Shown here in pieces: positions 24,601 through 37,400 of a stretch of 64,000 bases of DNA. The notes under the pieces were generated by a model. The model saw only the letters and a program-made list of their open reading frames with translations. It was not told the DNA's origin and did no database searches. The first letter of the stretch is position 1. Each line of letters begins with the position of its first letter. This DNA is from Nymphaea colorata (lineage: Eukaryota > Streptophyta > Magnoliopsida > Nymphaeales > Nymphaeaceae), in NCBI RefSeq assembly GCF_008831285.2, contig NC_045148.1, positions 2,232,001 to 2,296,000 on the forward strand, given 5' to 3'. Both the position numbers and the translations under genes were made by a program.

Positions 24601-27600
24601 ACCTTTTTGATGTTTGTGTTATTAGTTTCTCACTTATTTTATTTTTTCCCATATTTTTAGTTTTTTTATATTTTTAAAAATGTACAGTATTTTTCCCTTT
24701 TTTTCAAGCTCGCTGTATTATACCCAAGAAAAACTTCGCTGTTTAAAACTCCGAGACGTTGTTTGTGACTGTTCAAATTGCCTTTGTGTGATGAAATTAT
24801 TTCCTTGTAATTATAAAGAAACAAACATTGTAAAAATGTACTAGTAAATAATCTGGATTGAAAACATAACCCAGAAAGATATTTTTGATTTCATCATCTT
24901 CAGCTCTAGTTTTTAACTCAGCTGTCTCACAATTGAAGGTGGAGTATAAGCCCAGAAAGCTTTTGGTTGCCACAGATTCCCAGAGTTTGATGGTTTTTTG
25001 CATCTTGGTGTTCACTGGGCCAAATTCTATCAAATGAAAGCATAAGGGTACCTTGCAATGAAGATTTTATACAAAAGCAATTTCTTATATCAGAAGCAAG
25101 TTTGTTTGTGAATCTGAATAAGTGTCATCTGTTTATATACTTTACATTGCTATTTACATGATTAAGGCATGACCATATTAGCTCTGCCTCTAAGTTTTAC
25201 TTGCTCAGAATATCAATGGGCTTCATCTGTGTATGGTGCTGCCTAATAATGAACTATGCCTTATTTCAATTGTTTGTGTTTCAGCTCTTCTTGCTTGGAA
25301 TGAATCAAGGCCCTTTGTCTATGCATATTATGTTGCCCGAACAATTTCATATATCATAAGTCAAGGAAGTATATTTTGTATATCAGTTGCTTATGCGGTA
25401 AGATATTGCTTGAATAAAAATCTCATTTTTGTTGCCAAGTAATTGAATTGTAGCTTCATATATCTGTATAAATCACGTGCTTTTGAACTTAGCACATCTC
25501 CATGTCATAACAGGCAGATGTTATAGAAAACAGTAAGAGAGCCGCAGCTTTTGGGTATATCACTGGTCTTTTCTCTGCTTCACATGTGCTGGGTAATGTA
25601 CTTGCACGTTTTCTTCCGGAAGATCATATTTTTGAGGTGCATATCTTAACTATATTACAAACTGGTAGAATTGTGATTGTGCATGTAACTTTGTAAAGTT
25701 TCCTATATATATGATGTGGAGCCTCTATTTGTTCATTCTATTGACAGAATTGCACATTCAGGTCTCAATTTTTCTCTTGATCTGCTCCACAATTTACATG
25801 AAGATATTTCTGGTAGAAACGGTTAAAAAAGTTCCTGGATCAACTGGACTTGCACCTTGTGCCTTCATGTTTAAGAATCTGCTTCGGAATCGAGTCAGTT
25901 CAATGAAAGACACTATTTCAGTGGTTACGAGAAGGTTTAGTTCACATATTATCTGACAGATTTTGTAGCATTCTGCTATTTGTTCTTTTTCTACATATAT
26001 TTGCACGGTTAATACTTAAATGGCTTTAGTGGGAATAAATTGTCTGACTATCTCACATTGCTGTGACAGCGGAATACTTAAGCGCATAGCATCTATTTCT
26101 TTCTTCTATGAGTTGGGAATGTCTGGCATCACCAGCGTGTTACTTGTATGTGCTCTCTCTCTCTCTCCCCAACCCCCACCCCCTCTCTCGCTTCTACCCC
26201 ATAGAAGTGTATCTCATTGTAGGTGTGTGGAGAATATGCATGTCTGTGACTGTCACAAATGTTTTCGTGTTTTGCTTTATCCTTGAGCATAAGGATTGTA
26301 TGTTCTTCTGTTAGTTATGCACCTGCTGATCATTGATGGCTGCAGTTTCTGTTGTATTAACAATGCTGTTTTGTTGTACTGCTGAATTAGTTTGAAGGTG
26401 CTCGTCCTAGTTGTAGGTGTTTGCTTAACCTACTGGTGCTACTGTATAGAGAGAAAAACACTGTGTGGTATGGTCTTGTGGGGCTAACTTTTAGGGTGTA
26501 GAATTAGAGTGCCTAAGACACTTGTCAAGTTGAATGTATTATGAAAGCTAAATTGATAGGAGTGTGTGGCACCTTTTGGTCTTTTAATTTAATTGTGGAA
26601 AAGAAAATGTGGAGTGGACATTTCAGATTCTGCAACAATGTGAATGTTAAATACCGCCTGACTTGGCTGCCTGCCCATACTTGCCTTTCATTCATGTAGC
26701 TTGTTATATCTTCTAGCCCTTTAAAGTAGGATTTCATATTGTTCTGGGAGATGCATATCGTACATTGAAATATATGTTCCATGCAGCTCATAGGAAATGA
26801 TATGGCAAAATTAAGTTGGCATTATCATATTACTGCTTTTCTTTTTCAAATGTGCTTGCGCACTTCCAAATTGCTACTCGTTTTCCCAGATAACATTGCC
26901 TACACTAACGTAATCTTGCCGTCCTTCCACTCCCGCAGCTTCCATATCCTTTTCATTTACTGGTTACTTTAGATTCTGTTGCTTAAAACATTCTGCACAC
27001 TCGGCTCTTCCAGAGAATGGTTGCTAGGGGTTTAGGCCCCCAAACCTTTATTCACAAAAAATGGGGATATATGTACAACAAAAAATGGGATCAAAGTAAG
27101 ATCCTACCCCAGAGCAAGGCAAACTCCAGAAAACGGGTCAGTTGGTATTAGTCTGATTCCAAAATTTGAACCCTCATAGTTGGAGTCACTTAAAAGAAGT
27201 TGGCAAACCTCAGAGGCTGGCCATCCTGCTGTATAGCAGATTTTTCTTATTTCATAGTGATCAACACAATTAGACCCCAGCTCCTCAATGCATCAGTATT
27301 TGACTGTCTAAGCGATTTTCTCCCATCACTGTTGCTAGCTTTGACTGTAATCCTACCTGGTGGGACGCTATCTGCATGTAACACCTCAAGGCATTTCGTT
27401 ATGGCCCAATCTTCATCCATATTGCCCCAGACAGCTTCTCCCCACTTGAACATGCCCTCTTTGTCTTTTGCCCAGACAGCTACTCCCTTGGGTCTAAATT
27501 TCCTGCAAAAGGCTATGTGAATATTCACTTCAGTATTGGCGTCATACACCTTGTTCCTGGATGAAGGCAGGTTTGAATTTGTGTTCTTTCTGCCAGTTTA

Positions 27601-30600
27601 CATTTCCTGTTTAGGGTATGGTCTTTACAGGCCTTTGGTCTTTACAGGCCTGCACGCTTCCATTGGTTCCCACCTATGTGAGTTATCTTCGTCATGTTTT
27701 AGAGAGTTACACATCTTTACACTCGGTTCTCACATCATGGATGCTGAACTATCAAACTTATATTGCTGTTGTATTTTGAATGATGGAGTAATAATTGTAT
27801 CTTACGACCTTCTATTTTATGGCATCCCTCGGTGAGCTTAATGCTTTTTTCATCTGTTATGCAGTACTACCTAAAAGGAGCTTTTGGCTTTAGCAAGAAT
27901 CAGTTATCAGAGATACTGATGATGGTGGGAATTGGTTCTATCTTTTCTCAGGTACTCTATCCAGCTTATACCTCATATCATTGAGATAGTACGTCAACTT
28001 CTATTTCTTTTCTTTATGTACTGAAGACATGTTTAGCTTCTACTGCTAATATTGTGTATTTTTCAAATTTTTCTTTGTGTATGCAATTTTCTCAGTCTTT
28101 TACACACTCATACATGCACTTAAATTCTCTTTGTCCTTGAAATCTGCTTGTCTGACTCTTTACACTTATACTCACACAGTCTTTGTGATCCAATTGTGAA
28201 TGACTTCAAATCTGCAGGTTGTTTTTTTATTAGTGAAGGAATGATTTTTTCTTTTCCACTTTGAAGATTCAATGTAATGATGACTGTTTGTTTTCATATT
28301 TCCTTGGGAGCCTTGCCTAACCTCAAAAGTTTCCCTGATAGATATTCTTCCTAGGTAAAGCACTGTCATCATATTTGGAGGGTTTGATTTAAAAAAGAAA
28401 TAAAACATCAAAATATTAATGCTTTATCTGCACCTGTATATGAATAGAAACAAGGCTGATGTGGCCTCTCGGAGACATGAAACCTGGACCTGTATTATGG
28501 TGATGGATGATCAAAGATGTATTATCAATTGTAAACTCCATACCAGCATACAATGTGGCTGCGCCCATATGAGTAGTCTATAGATAGTTTGTCTATCTCT
28601 ATTTTTTTTATTTTAAATCATGTTAAATTTTCTTTCTCTTTTTATGGTACTTAAGTAGCCTTCCAAGTTTTATGCATGTAAAAGCTGATTGGCACATGGT
28701 ATAGAGGTTCTAATGCTAGGGCTCAAGGAAAGATGGATATAGATATTAAACTTTTGTGCATTCAAAACCAAAACATAAATGTTCATACTTTCTAGGAGAG
28801 GTGCTAAGGGCATCAAGAATAAGGTTGCCATAAAAACTCCTGTAACGAGGGTTGGCTGGTAACTGTGGTGCGAAATTTTCTACTTTTGCTTTGTCTAATT
28901 GTCCATTACTTAATCATTGTAGTTATGGACATTTATATTGTCATCTGTTCCTGTTGAACAAGAAGCTTCCATTATTCACTTGCTGGGATTGCTAACACGC
29001 AGCTTGTTTCCTATAGATTTTGGTGCTACCAGTCATCAACCCCATGATAGGAGAGAAGGGGGTTCTCTGTCTTGCAGTGGGTGCAGCAATTGCTTATGTA
29101 TGGTTATTTTCCCTTGAGATGACTCTTATTTACTTAATGTGGAATAAACGTAATTGTTTCTTTTTTCATTCATGTCTTATTTTTCATTCTGCAGGCTCTA
29201 CTTTGTGGTCTTGCATGGGCAGCTTGGGTATGTACCTTGCCTCTGGGAAAGGATGATTTAGATAAAGACTACTTTTTTTTTATGCTTTACAGCGGAGATT
29301 GCATACCTTATGTAATATTAGGATGACAACCTTGAATGGCTAACTAAGACCACTGTATGTACAAATTGGCACTTTCTTGTGTAGGCTTCTTCAAAGAGTA
29401 TAATTCAACAAAAGAAAGAGGAAACAAAACGAACAAAACATGAGCAATGTCCAATGATTTATTTGTCTTCTGAAAAGTCCTTCTCTTGGCCACCTAGAAA
29501 CTTTTGTATTAAGCAGGCGTCCATTCACCAATTACCAGCCAGAGCCTAGATCAACCGTGCATGAATTGGTAACTTTTAACATTGACATCAGAATTCAAGA
29601 TTGCTTGTATGACTGCATCTCAGAAATTTGTTGCTGAGCAATTTGGGAAAAAAAAAAAAAAAACCTCTAACCATCTAATCCCTGACTTCACCTTGACAAG
29701 ATAATCTCTAATTTATGATTGTGAAGCTACAGATAGACTTGATAACTGATGCACATATTTATCATTTAGCCGAACGTTCTTTTTCTGAATTTAATATACC
29801 ATGCAGAAGTCCAAGTGAGGATCAACTTCAGTCCTTGACTTCCTTGTTGTGAAAAACTTAATCGCAGGTTCCATATCTTGGTGCTTCTTTTGGCGTTGTA
29901 TATGTTCTTGTGAAACCTTCTGTAAGTATCACCGTATTTTGAGACGTCATGTGTGAAATAACCAGTTCTTTATCAGTTTCTTTTCTTTTACGTTTCTTAG
30001 TGAATGTGACATTGAGTACTATTATACTTTGGTGTTGGACAGACTTATGCAATCATTTCCAAAGCAACAGATGCAAATGATCAGGTTGGTCTCTTTGCCC
30101 TCGATAGATGCTGCTTGGTTTGTAAAATTAAGATTTTGCTTGGCGGCCTTGGATTACCTAGCTGTTAAATATTTCTTTCACAATCTTTGACATCTTGACC
30201 TCTGCATGAGATCTGCTGGGTGGATCCAGTGCAAGTTTTTCTATTTGCACCCAGGAATGAGGTTTATAAGGTTAATTTCATAAAAATGAGCCCCTGGTAG
30301 AATTCAGAGTACGTACAAGGAGGTTATGGTATTCTGGAAGTGGGTTGTCATGTGACAAAATCTTTATGATTGAGCAATGAACAATACATGCTTTTGGATG
30401 AAAAAGGAAGAGAAGAATTTGAAAGTGTTCTTATCAAATCAACTACACAGATAACTACATAATCAAGTTTGGCAAAAACACTTTAAAATATGAGCATTTT
30501 CAACGGTAAAGGAATGTAGTCTTCTTCCTTCGCCTTCAATTACATGGTTTTTCCATTCCGTGCTTCATTAGCCAGAACAGTACATTTTCATTTTAAACTT

Positions 30601-32495
30601 TTGCGTGGTTTTGGACTATACTTGTAATGTAAAAGGCTTTGAAGAGAGCTACCGTAGGCACGACTTTTTTTTTTGGCTACTGCATGAATCTCGTGAGAAA
30701 ATGGTATGGCTGCGTTCTTCGAGTAATTGATATGTTGTGGGGTCTTTTGCAGGGGAAGGCCCAAGGATTTATTGCCGGGGTGCAGTCTGTTGCAAGTTTA
30801 CTGTCTCCAATCGCTATGAGTCCATTGACATGTAAGTAGTCAGACGAAGCACGCCTCAGGAAAATTCTCCGCGTATATATTATATAGCAAATATTGATGT
30901 CACAAATTCATGAGTAATATCAAAAGGATAGGGGCAGAAGCGATTCTTTTATCGGATCAAACAGTGGTGGAGAACTGAATCATGGAAAATATCGTGGTTG
31001 CCTCGCGTTTGGATCGGCTGTAGAGGATCTTTCTGTGGGGGGAATTATTTAAAACATTTGCTGATACTTGTCTATGCTGCTAAAATCCTGACAATGTTCT
31101 CGTTTGTTTGTGTGAATGCACCAGCGTACTTTCTGTCCGACGATGCGCCATTCAACTGCAAGGGTTTCAGCCTCGTGTGCGCGTCCATCTCAATGGTGAA
31201 CTCTCTCTCTCTCTCTCTCTCTCGTGTGTGTGTGTAAGAGGCGACAAGCAAACAACCCTGACGCTTGTGCTTGATTTACACGTGGTTTTAGAGATTCTGC
31301 ATGGTCATTTGAGGTGTTATGGTGCTGTTTTAGTTACCTTTCTCATCTGTCTGACACGAAATCTGGTCCTAGGCCACAGATATTCTAGCAACCCACTAGA
31401 CCCCATACACACTAACAACACTTGCTATGAAACGGCAGTTTTGGGTAGAAAACCACTGAGAATCCTCTTGAGGTTCTTGGCCTGGGTTTTGGAGTCTGAC
31501 GTCAGTTTAGTATTCAATTCTTATTCATAGGCAATCTGGAAATGGACTCGATCCTCTTATTGAGATCGGGGTGGAGGATGGATAGATGTATTAATAATAG
31601 TAAACCGGGCGGTTCGTGCTCATAATATGAGAAAGCAGCTACTTGGATGGATTCATCAGGATCGTTCCAAGGTTGCAAGTCATGTTTTCAACGGAATGTG
31701 TATTTTTAACTTAGAAATTCCATAGCTTTCTTGTCTCTATCAAACATATAGATCAGATTTTGAATAATAATTCTAATTTAAAGGACCACATTAATTCATT
31801 CCCGCAGTCTGGATTTTAGAGGTGAATTTTAGGAGTAACAAAACATGAGAATAGTTGCCAACTTAAGGGCCTGCGGACGAGGGATAAAAATTGCTCTCTG
31901 TTCCTTTTCACTAGCTAAGAATCATTGTGGTTCTTTTTCCAAAAGCATAATTCTTGATTTATGACTCCACCCAGGGGTGGAGGGAGAGGGATGTGTGGGC
32001 ATAGTGTGGGCAATTGCTCACACTGACCCAAGTCACTTAACTGATTCGGTCAGACAAATCGTTAGGTAACTAGTGCCTTTTTGTTGAAATTTTCGATTTA
32101 CACCCCTCACTCCACCTGTGGTTTTTTTGGAAGTCTTGTTTGATAATGTATCTTTATTCCTTTTTACTATGAGATAGGAATTTATGTGCAATTCCTACAA
32201 ATTTATGTGCCCTAGTAATATGTCCAGACGTTTCCGTCACTATGTCCAGACGTTTCCGTCACTATGTCCAGACGTATCAATCATTCTTCAGAGTTTTTTT
32301 TTTTTTTTGTTAAACTGGCGATTAGGAACACGCTTTCTCATTTGTAAATGCTCATCGCTATTCTATGAACAGGTCGCTGCTTTATGTCAAGCGCTGATGC
32401 TGAAACCTAGGGAGGAGGAAGATGGTGAACAAGGATGCCAAGACGTGAACAACAACGGCAACAACAACAACCTTGAGGCACCCCTTCTCGTTTAA
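21686..32495 (+). CDS. Major facilitator superfamily transporter, HIAT1/TetA-like, 14 exons, 448 aa
   Basis: Membrane transporter of the MFS, closest in memory to plant hippocampus-abundant-transcript-like proteins (the Arabidopsis MEE15/At2g16980 type). Exons: 21686-21865, 22913-23024, 25285-25397, 25514-25636, 25762-25934, 26070-26145, 27865-27951, 29017-29097, 29195-29227, 29868-29921, 30043-30084, 30753-30831, 31125-31195, 32373-32495; phases agree, total 1347 nt. The diagnostic MFS motif [11 protein letters not shown], is at residues 74-83 between the first two helices; many hydrophobic segments follow (for example near VSIFLLICS and [11 protein letters not shown]). The tail is short, acidic and Asn-rich, ending LEAPLLV. 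The ATG at 21686 was chosen because the family starts just before the G-x-L-x-H-L-L segment; an in-frame ATG at 21566 would add 40 atypical residues. The substrate is unknown; TetA-like resemblance does not establish drug export. Confidence 0.9.
23025..25284 (+). other. Intron 2 of the MFS gene
   Basis: A 2.26 kb intron. Apart from a T-run at about 24363-24377 and the AT-rich dispersed repeat at about 24400-24790 it shows no recognisable gene or transposon domain. Confidence 0.7.
24600..24790. repeat. Dispersed AT-rich repeat, copy 2 (intron 2 of MFS gene)
   Basis: A T-rich block followed by the core TTTTCAAGCTCGCTGTATTA parallels copy 1 at 6225-6440 over roughly 150 bases with many substitutions and small gaps, in the same orientation relative to the window. 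It ends with a GTTTGTGAC-like segment matching the ATTTGTGGC of copy 1. Confidence 0.6.
26153..26167 (+). repeat. Short (CT)n just after the exon 6 donor of the MFS gene
   Basis: About seven CT units begin seven bases after the GT donor at 26146, followed by a C-rich segment. One of several CT tracts beside splice donors in this window. Confidence 0.8.
27010..27570 (-). pseudogene. LINE-type RNase H relic in intron 6 of the MFS gene
   Basis: The minus strand has an open frame (about 27549-27247) whose residues resemble the plant RNase H domain found at the end of L1-type LINE ORF2: a segment with [11 protein letters not shown] near the start and [14 protein letters not shown] near the end, in the positions of the GxGxVxRDxxG and VxxESDS motifs. 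Expected catalytic acids are partly lost. Further on, at 27055-27030 on the same strand, GTGAATAAAGGTTTGGGGGC gives an AATAAA signal consistent with a LINE 3' end. It lies antisense in the 1.72 kb intron and is not a working gene. Confidence 0.55.
27952..29016 (+). other. Intron 7 of the MFS gene, nothing recognised
   Basis: A 1.07 kb AT-rich intron between exons for two membrane segments. No repeats longer than simple runs and no coding signal were recognised. Confidence 0.7.
31201..31235 (+). repeat. (CT)n(GT)n compound microsatellite after the exon 13 donor
   Basis: About eleven CT units followed by about six GT units begin five bases after the GT donor at 31196. The GT units offer several cryptic donor dinucleotides. 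Confidence 0.9.
31971..32121. mobile_element. Possible short MITE-like element, intron 13 of MFS gene
   Basis: The left end CCAGGGGTGGAGGGAG and the inverted right end CCACAGGTGGAGTGAG match at 13 of 16 positions about 150 bases apart. Related GGGGYGGAG words occur at about 41019 and, inverted, at about 47030. No target duplication was resolved. Confidence 0.3.
32220..32278 (+). repeat. 22-bp tandem repeat, about 2.7 copies
   Basis: Two identical 22 base units beginning ATGTCCAGACGTTTCCGTC and a partial third lie about 100 bases before the acceptor of the last MFS exon. Confidence 0.9.
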
Positions 32496-32792
32496 AACAA
32501 TGTCGACTGTGTCGGTGACCAGTTATGGAAGAAGGAATATGGCGGCACTTCCAGATCGGAGCAATTCTCTTAGCACTCTGCATATCAACATAGCACGTGC
32601 TTGCTACTTCTAGGCTTCATACCAAATGTAAATTTGAAAAAAAAAAAAAAAAACCTGCAATGTAAATATTTCTTTATTAAATTATCAGAAGCTCTTTTGG
32701 TTGCTTCTCAAGGTCGTTATGCCCCGTTTCAAGCCAGTGACTCCCTCCAGCCACGTGATGAAACTTGGAAGTAAACCTCTTCGCTGAAACTG

Positions 32793-32890
32793 CATGGATG
32801 ACTTGTACAGAAAAGCCTCGTCTGCAGAATCATACAGTTTACATGGATGACTTGTACAGAAAAGCCTCGTCTGCAGAATCATACAGTTTA
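32793..32890 (+). repeat. Perfect 49-bp tandem duplication downstream of MFS gene
   Basis: Two identical 49 base units beginning CATGGATGACTTGTACAG are adjacent, about 300 bases beyond the MFS stop codon. They may fall in its 3' UTR. Confidence 0.9.
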
Positions 32891-33521
32891 CAGGTGAAGA
32901 TAATGGCTGACGTACAGACACGACCCGACCATAATGGGGAGGAAACCTCATGGCAATTGCTGCATCTATCTAAGGGCCCAATTCGCGACTCACCTAAAGC
33001 AAACAAAAGTTGAGTCAGAAACGGGTACCGCATCAGGGGGGTGGGGAGGAAAAAAAGCCAAGCTGAGCCAGAATGCCTCCCCAGTCTCCATTTACAGCCA
33101 ACTCTCCTGCCCACAGACCGATCACATGGGTACGAACAGGTTACCGACAGGCGCCAGATTACGCCGGCATCTCCTACACTCGTCCTTTTTTGCATAGGAA
33201 TCCACAAAAGCAGCGCACCTTACGTCAACAGCACCATGGACAAAGAATAACAGGTAATACCTCTATTGGTACCGCAAAGTAGTTGGTTTCGACCGCCATC
33301 AAAGACAAAAGGATCAATAAATTCCGGCTTATGATTCCCTGAAATCCGTTTCACCTTGTAGCTGTTAACACCAGACATTGCAGGCTAAACATAATGATAG
33401 TTGCCTACAGCAAATACCAACTTAAACCACAATTCCAGAGAGCAATTGAATGACGCCCGGTGAATAATATCAACTCAGTGCAAAGCAGCTTGCCGCCAGA
33501 GACGACTAGAATGGGTGCACG

Positions 33522-33527
33522 TTTATT
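33522..33527 (-). terminator. Candidate polyadenylation signal of the A20/AN1 gene
   Basis: The minus strand carries AATAAA about 395 bases after the stop codon of the stress-associated protein gene, a normal distance for a plant 3' UTR. A (GA)n microsatellite on the plus strand lies just upstream of it, at about 33547-33571. Confidence 0.4.
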
Positions 33528-33546
33528 CGGGAGGGAGGGAGGGAAG

Positions 33547-33571
33547 GAGAGAGAGAGAGAGAGAGAGAGAA
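33547..33571. repeat. (GA)n microsatellite
   Basis: About twelve GA units follow a GGGA-rich stretch, probably in the 3' UTR of the A20/AN1 gene, where they would read as CT on the sense strand. Confidence 0.9.
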
Positions 33572-33920
33572 ATCCATACCAGTGCATCTAAAGATCCACA
33601 ATAAAATATAACGAGTAAATGAAACGGACTGAGAGTCCCGGGAAGGGTAACACACCCCACGCGAAACGCTTATCAACACAAACCACCACCACCACTAAAA
33701 TATGTCACAGACTGAACCCAAACACGGGCCGTCAAGCACAGAAAGGAGTTTCATTCAGGAACAGAGACAGAAAAGAGAGGAAATGGAAAGGATGGTTGAG
33801 TTTTTCTTTGCCATCATTATCCGGGCTCTATAGAATTTCCCCCCTTTTTTCTGGTCGATGGCGTTCTCGCCTTTTTTTTCAATCTTTGGAAGAAGATGCC
33901 GACTACTTTCAGTACCCACA

Positions 33921-34433
33921 TCAGATCTTCTCGAGTTTCTCTGCCTTAACCACTGGGTTCTCCTTGCGAATCATGTCCTGGCCATGCAGCTTGTAGTCAT
34001 AGTCGCACTTGTGTTCCTCCGGATACCGATGCGAGGCGCAAAATGTCCGGCCGCAGCGGCATCGAAATCCAGTTAACCCTACGCGCTTTCGGCAGGAGGA
34101 GCAGCGGTTGGGTGGCTGCTGGGCAGGTGGATCAGAAGGGGCGGCGGCGGAGGACGATGCACTCTTGAGACAGTCGTCGTCCTGGCCGATAGAGATGGGA
34201 GCAGGGACAACAGCAGTTTGGGTGGAGGCAGCCGCGCCAAGGGACTTCTCCACCGCAGCCTTGGCGGAGGAGGCCTGCTCCTCCTTGAGGCAGTGGTCGC
34301 GGTAGCACTTAGAGCACAGGTTGAGGGTGGCGGGGCTTCCGAAGAAACCGCAGTTGTTGGCGCACAGGCGATGACTCTCAGGAGCCTGGCAGCCGGTGCC
34401 ATCGGTACCCCGGTTCCAGCTTTCCTCAGCCAT
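33921..34433 (-). CDS. A20/AN1 zinc-finger stress-associated protein, 170 aa
   Basis: Small zinc-finger protein of the plant SAP family, members of which bind ubiquitin or act as E3 ligases and change stress tolerance. The A20 finger has C24, C28, C40 and C43 (C-x3-C-x11-C-x2-C). The AN1 finger starts at C111 (C-x2-C-x10-C-x-C-x4-C-x2-H-x5-H-x-C) and ends at C143, followed by the family-typical DYKLHGQDMI-like segment. Between them lies a low-complexity Ala/Ser/Pro linker. The coding region is a single exon, usual for this family. The ATG at 34433 gives the expected MAEE start; an in-frame ATG at 34460 would add nine atypical residues. It converges with the MFS gene. Which SAP number it corresponds to cannot be told from sequence alone. 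Confidence 0.93.
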   Translation of the reverse strand: MAEESWNRGTDGTGCQAPESHRLCANNCGFFGSPATLNLCSKCYRDHCLKEEQASSAKAAVEKSLGAAASTQTAVVPAPISIGQDDDCLKSASSSAAAPSDPPAQQPPNRCSSCRKRVGLTGFRCRCGRTFCASHRYPEEHKCDYDYKLHGQDMIRKENPVVKAEKLEKI

Positions 34434-37400
34434 GACTGAGTTTTGCGATAGACGTTTCACGGAATTTCTTCCGAACAGAAGTTAAGGAGAAGATTGCCAC
34501 GAATCAAAGTTCCTTCTTCTGATACCAAGAACAAGCTGTAACCTGAAAATCCATGAAAAACAGCGATGAGAAGCGAAATTAAAATTGGTGCAATTTTAGA
34601 ACGAAAAATGATCATTAGGCCTAGCGAACTACGTGAGAGGATCTCTTTCGGTCGATATGAAGGAGAGGACGGAAGCGAAACTTTGATAAAGGAGAACCTA
34701 AACCAGGAAAAGACCGGAGACCAGGAACGTGAACGACACGAAAAGAATACCCAACCACTGTAGGACGCGGAAGCCAGAGGAAGAATGTTTCCGAATAAAG
34801 AAATTGTGATCCAAACGAAAACACGAATTCTTCTTAGAAGGAGAACGATAGAATTTGTGATTCCACAAAACATTAGCGGGTAAGAAAAGGCGGAACGGAG
34901 ATTGGGATGCTTTGCGAAGGGAAGGGAAGAAAATTGCGGCTCATAGAGAACAAAATGAGCGAGAAAGGAAGAAGAAATGCAGAAAAAGTTATCCATTCTA
35001 ATTCTTTAGACAGAAAAGGAGTGATCATGACACCGCGTTCCGACTAACTTTAGACAAACCGAGACTAAAAAGATCAAATAGCGCAAGATGTGGTTAACAA
35101 GGCCTTTTAAAAAAAAAATACGAGCTTTGGACGTCCAATGCAATGCACATGGTAACAGCAACAATATATATAGTAACAACAACGATGAACGATGAGGAGA
35201 CCACCTCGTGGCGGAAACTTTAGAAAATAATAACAATACTGATGAACGAAATTCATCAGAACAAGTTTGAAAAAGGAGGAAATTTTGAAACCGAATAGGT
35301 AAGGCCAAATTACACAAGCAGTTAACCTAACAAGATAAAAAAAAGAAAAGAAAAAACCACGACTCTTCGACATTGCAACAAGTATTAGTTCTTTAAAGAA
35401 CATCTTCAGCAAGCAATAAAATTTAATCGATTATCTTATTTAGAGAACCCATCAGACTTTTTCTTCGGAAGAGCAACAGCTTACAGAAAACTCCACGCAA
35501 AGATAAAGACCCTCAGGAAGGAACCTGAATAGTACATAGGCAGAGACCTTGTGAGGTAAAAAAAACGGGAGAAGAAAAAAAACATGGAAAGAAATTATGC
35601 AGAGAGCGGTATAGTAAAACGACGAAACATTTCCAAAGAATTGCAGATCCTGAAGAAGCAAACCAATTTCAATGCACGAACCTGAAAACTTAATAAACAG
35701 AAGGACACAAAATATCCGAAACGGAGCCAAAGAGCCTGAAAGTCGGGGGGAAAAAAAGCTATAGGATACAAGAACCCCGGCGAGACCACTCACAAACAAA
35801 CCCCCATTGAAACACTTAGATGACTCGAAACCACAGGCAACCCCCGAAGGCTTCACAAACCCGAGCCAAAACCAACCCGAACGCCAAAACCAACGAAAGC
35901 CAACTTGAAAACCCTCACCGATCATGAAACACATTAAGTTCCACCAGAACTCCGCCCGAGAAGAACCATCGGAACCAGTCAATGGCCCAGATCTGCGTAG
36001 ATCTAGTCGAAAACCAGGTAAAAACGACAACACAACTCAGATCCACATCAACGTACCTGCGCGTTCCTGTCGCCCTGATATCTACCGCCACAGCCCAGCC
36101 AGATGGATCGTCTCCGCCTCTACAGCAAAGAAATCGATCCACGGAGCGAAATAGAAGGCTAAAACCGAACAAAGAGCAAACTAGGCGTCCGAAACGAAGA
36201 AGGCGAAGAGGCGAGATCGAGAGGCTCTCCTGGTGAGATTTCTCGCCCTAACTTCGACCTTTTCTCGGTTTTCCGATTCTTGTTCGTGGATGAGAAAGGG
36301 AAAGAAGGCAAACGAGAGAGGGAGAGAGAACGCTCAAGATTGAAACGGAGGTGAAAGTCTGAGAGGATTTATATAATCAAGAGACGGGAGAAGCCGTCTC
36401 GACCTCCTCTCCCTCCTCTCTTCCTCTCTCTCTCCCCTCTCCTCTTCCTCGAACCCACCCAAACCTAACCCTTTGGGCTGCAATAATACCACAAAACCGG
36501 AAGCGGTTTTTGGGAAGCTTCCCGATGACGCTCTCCCTTTCTCTCTCTTAGCTGCTGCACATTCTTACCGTAATCTGGTTTAACGTTTAATTCCCAAACT
36601 ATCCCTGCCTTTTGAATTTAATGGCGTGAACGCCTTTGGAGTCCAACCCGGGTCTGGATCCGACGGATGCTTCGCTGGCGGCTTTTGCTTTCGAAGGTGG
36701 CAAGTCGGTTGCGCTGTCGACCGCACGGTACACGTTAAAACGGTAGCCGTCCTTGTCCATCCTTTCCGTCCAGAACGTCGCTTCGTTCGGGACCAACGTT
36801 CAAAGCCTTTCAACCAATTTTGTCTTCCGACCGTCGCCGGATTCCTCCTGAGAGTAATTAGGAACGAAGAGTCAAATTCGGACAGTTAAAGATTAGGACG
36901 ATCCAACTCATTTGTGTGAAGGATTTCCCAATCCTACAAGGTTGTGTTTGTTTCACCGTGAATCTCAACATCTTAAATCAATGGATTTAATGTCCACATC
37001 TTCCTGACTTTAAATTTATGAGTTTTAACATATAGCATGAATTTAAAATTTAAAATCTCCAAGAAATGAATTAAAAGTAGTTTGAAGATATTTAAATTAA
37101 TATAAAGACAGCGAGAGGATTATGATGCACATTGCCCATGTGTGTGACTTCATCCTTGTCTTTTGTGTGGCAAAATGCGCTTCTTTTTTTTTTACTTTCA
37201 CTCCGCTTCTTGCTTCCGATAACTTTCTTCAAATGCTATGTCCTATAAAATTTAGCAATGTGTTTCGTATACTTGCTCTCCTGTTCTCTCAATAGCCGAC
37301 GCCGAGTTCAAGACAAGTCACTTGCGGGTCAAGCTAGCATACCATCCTTTTGGCTCATAAAAATAAAGTAGGTAGCTGGATAGTCAGTTCGAAATATTAT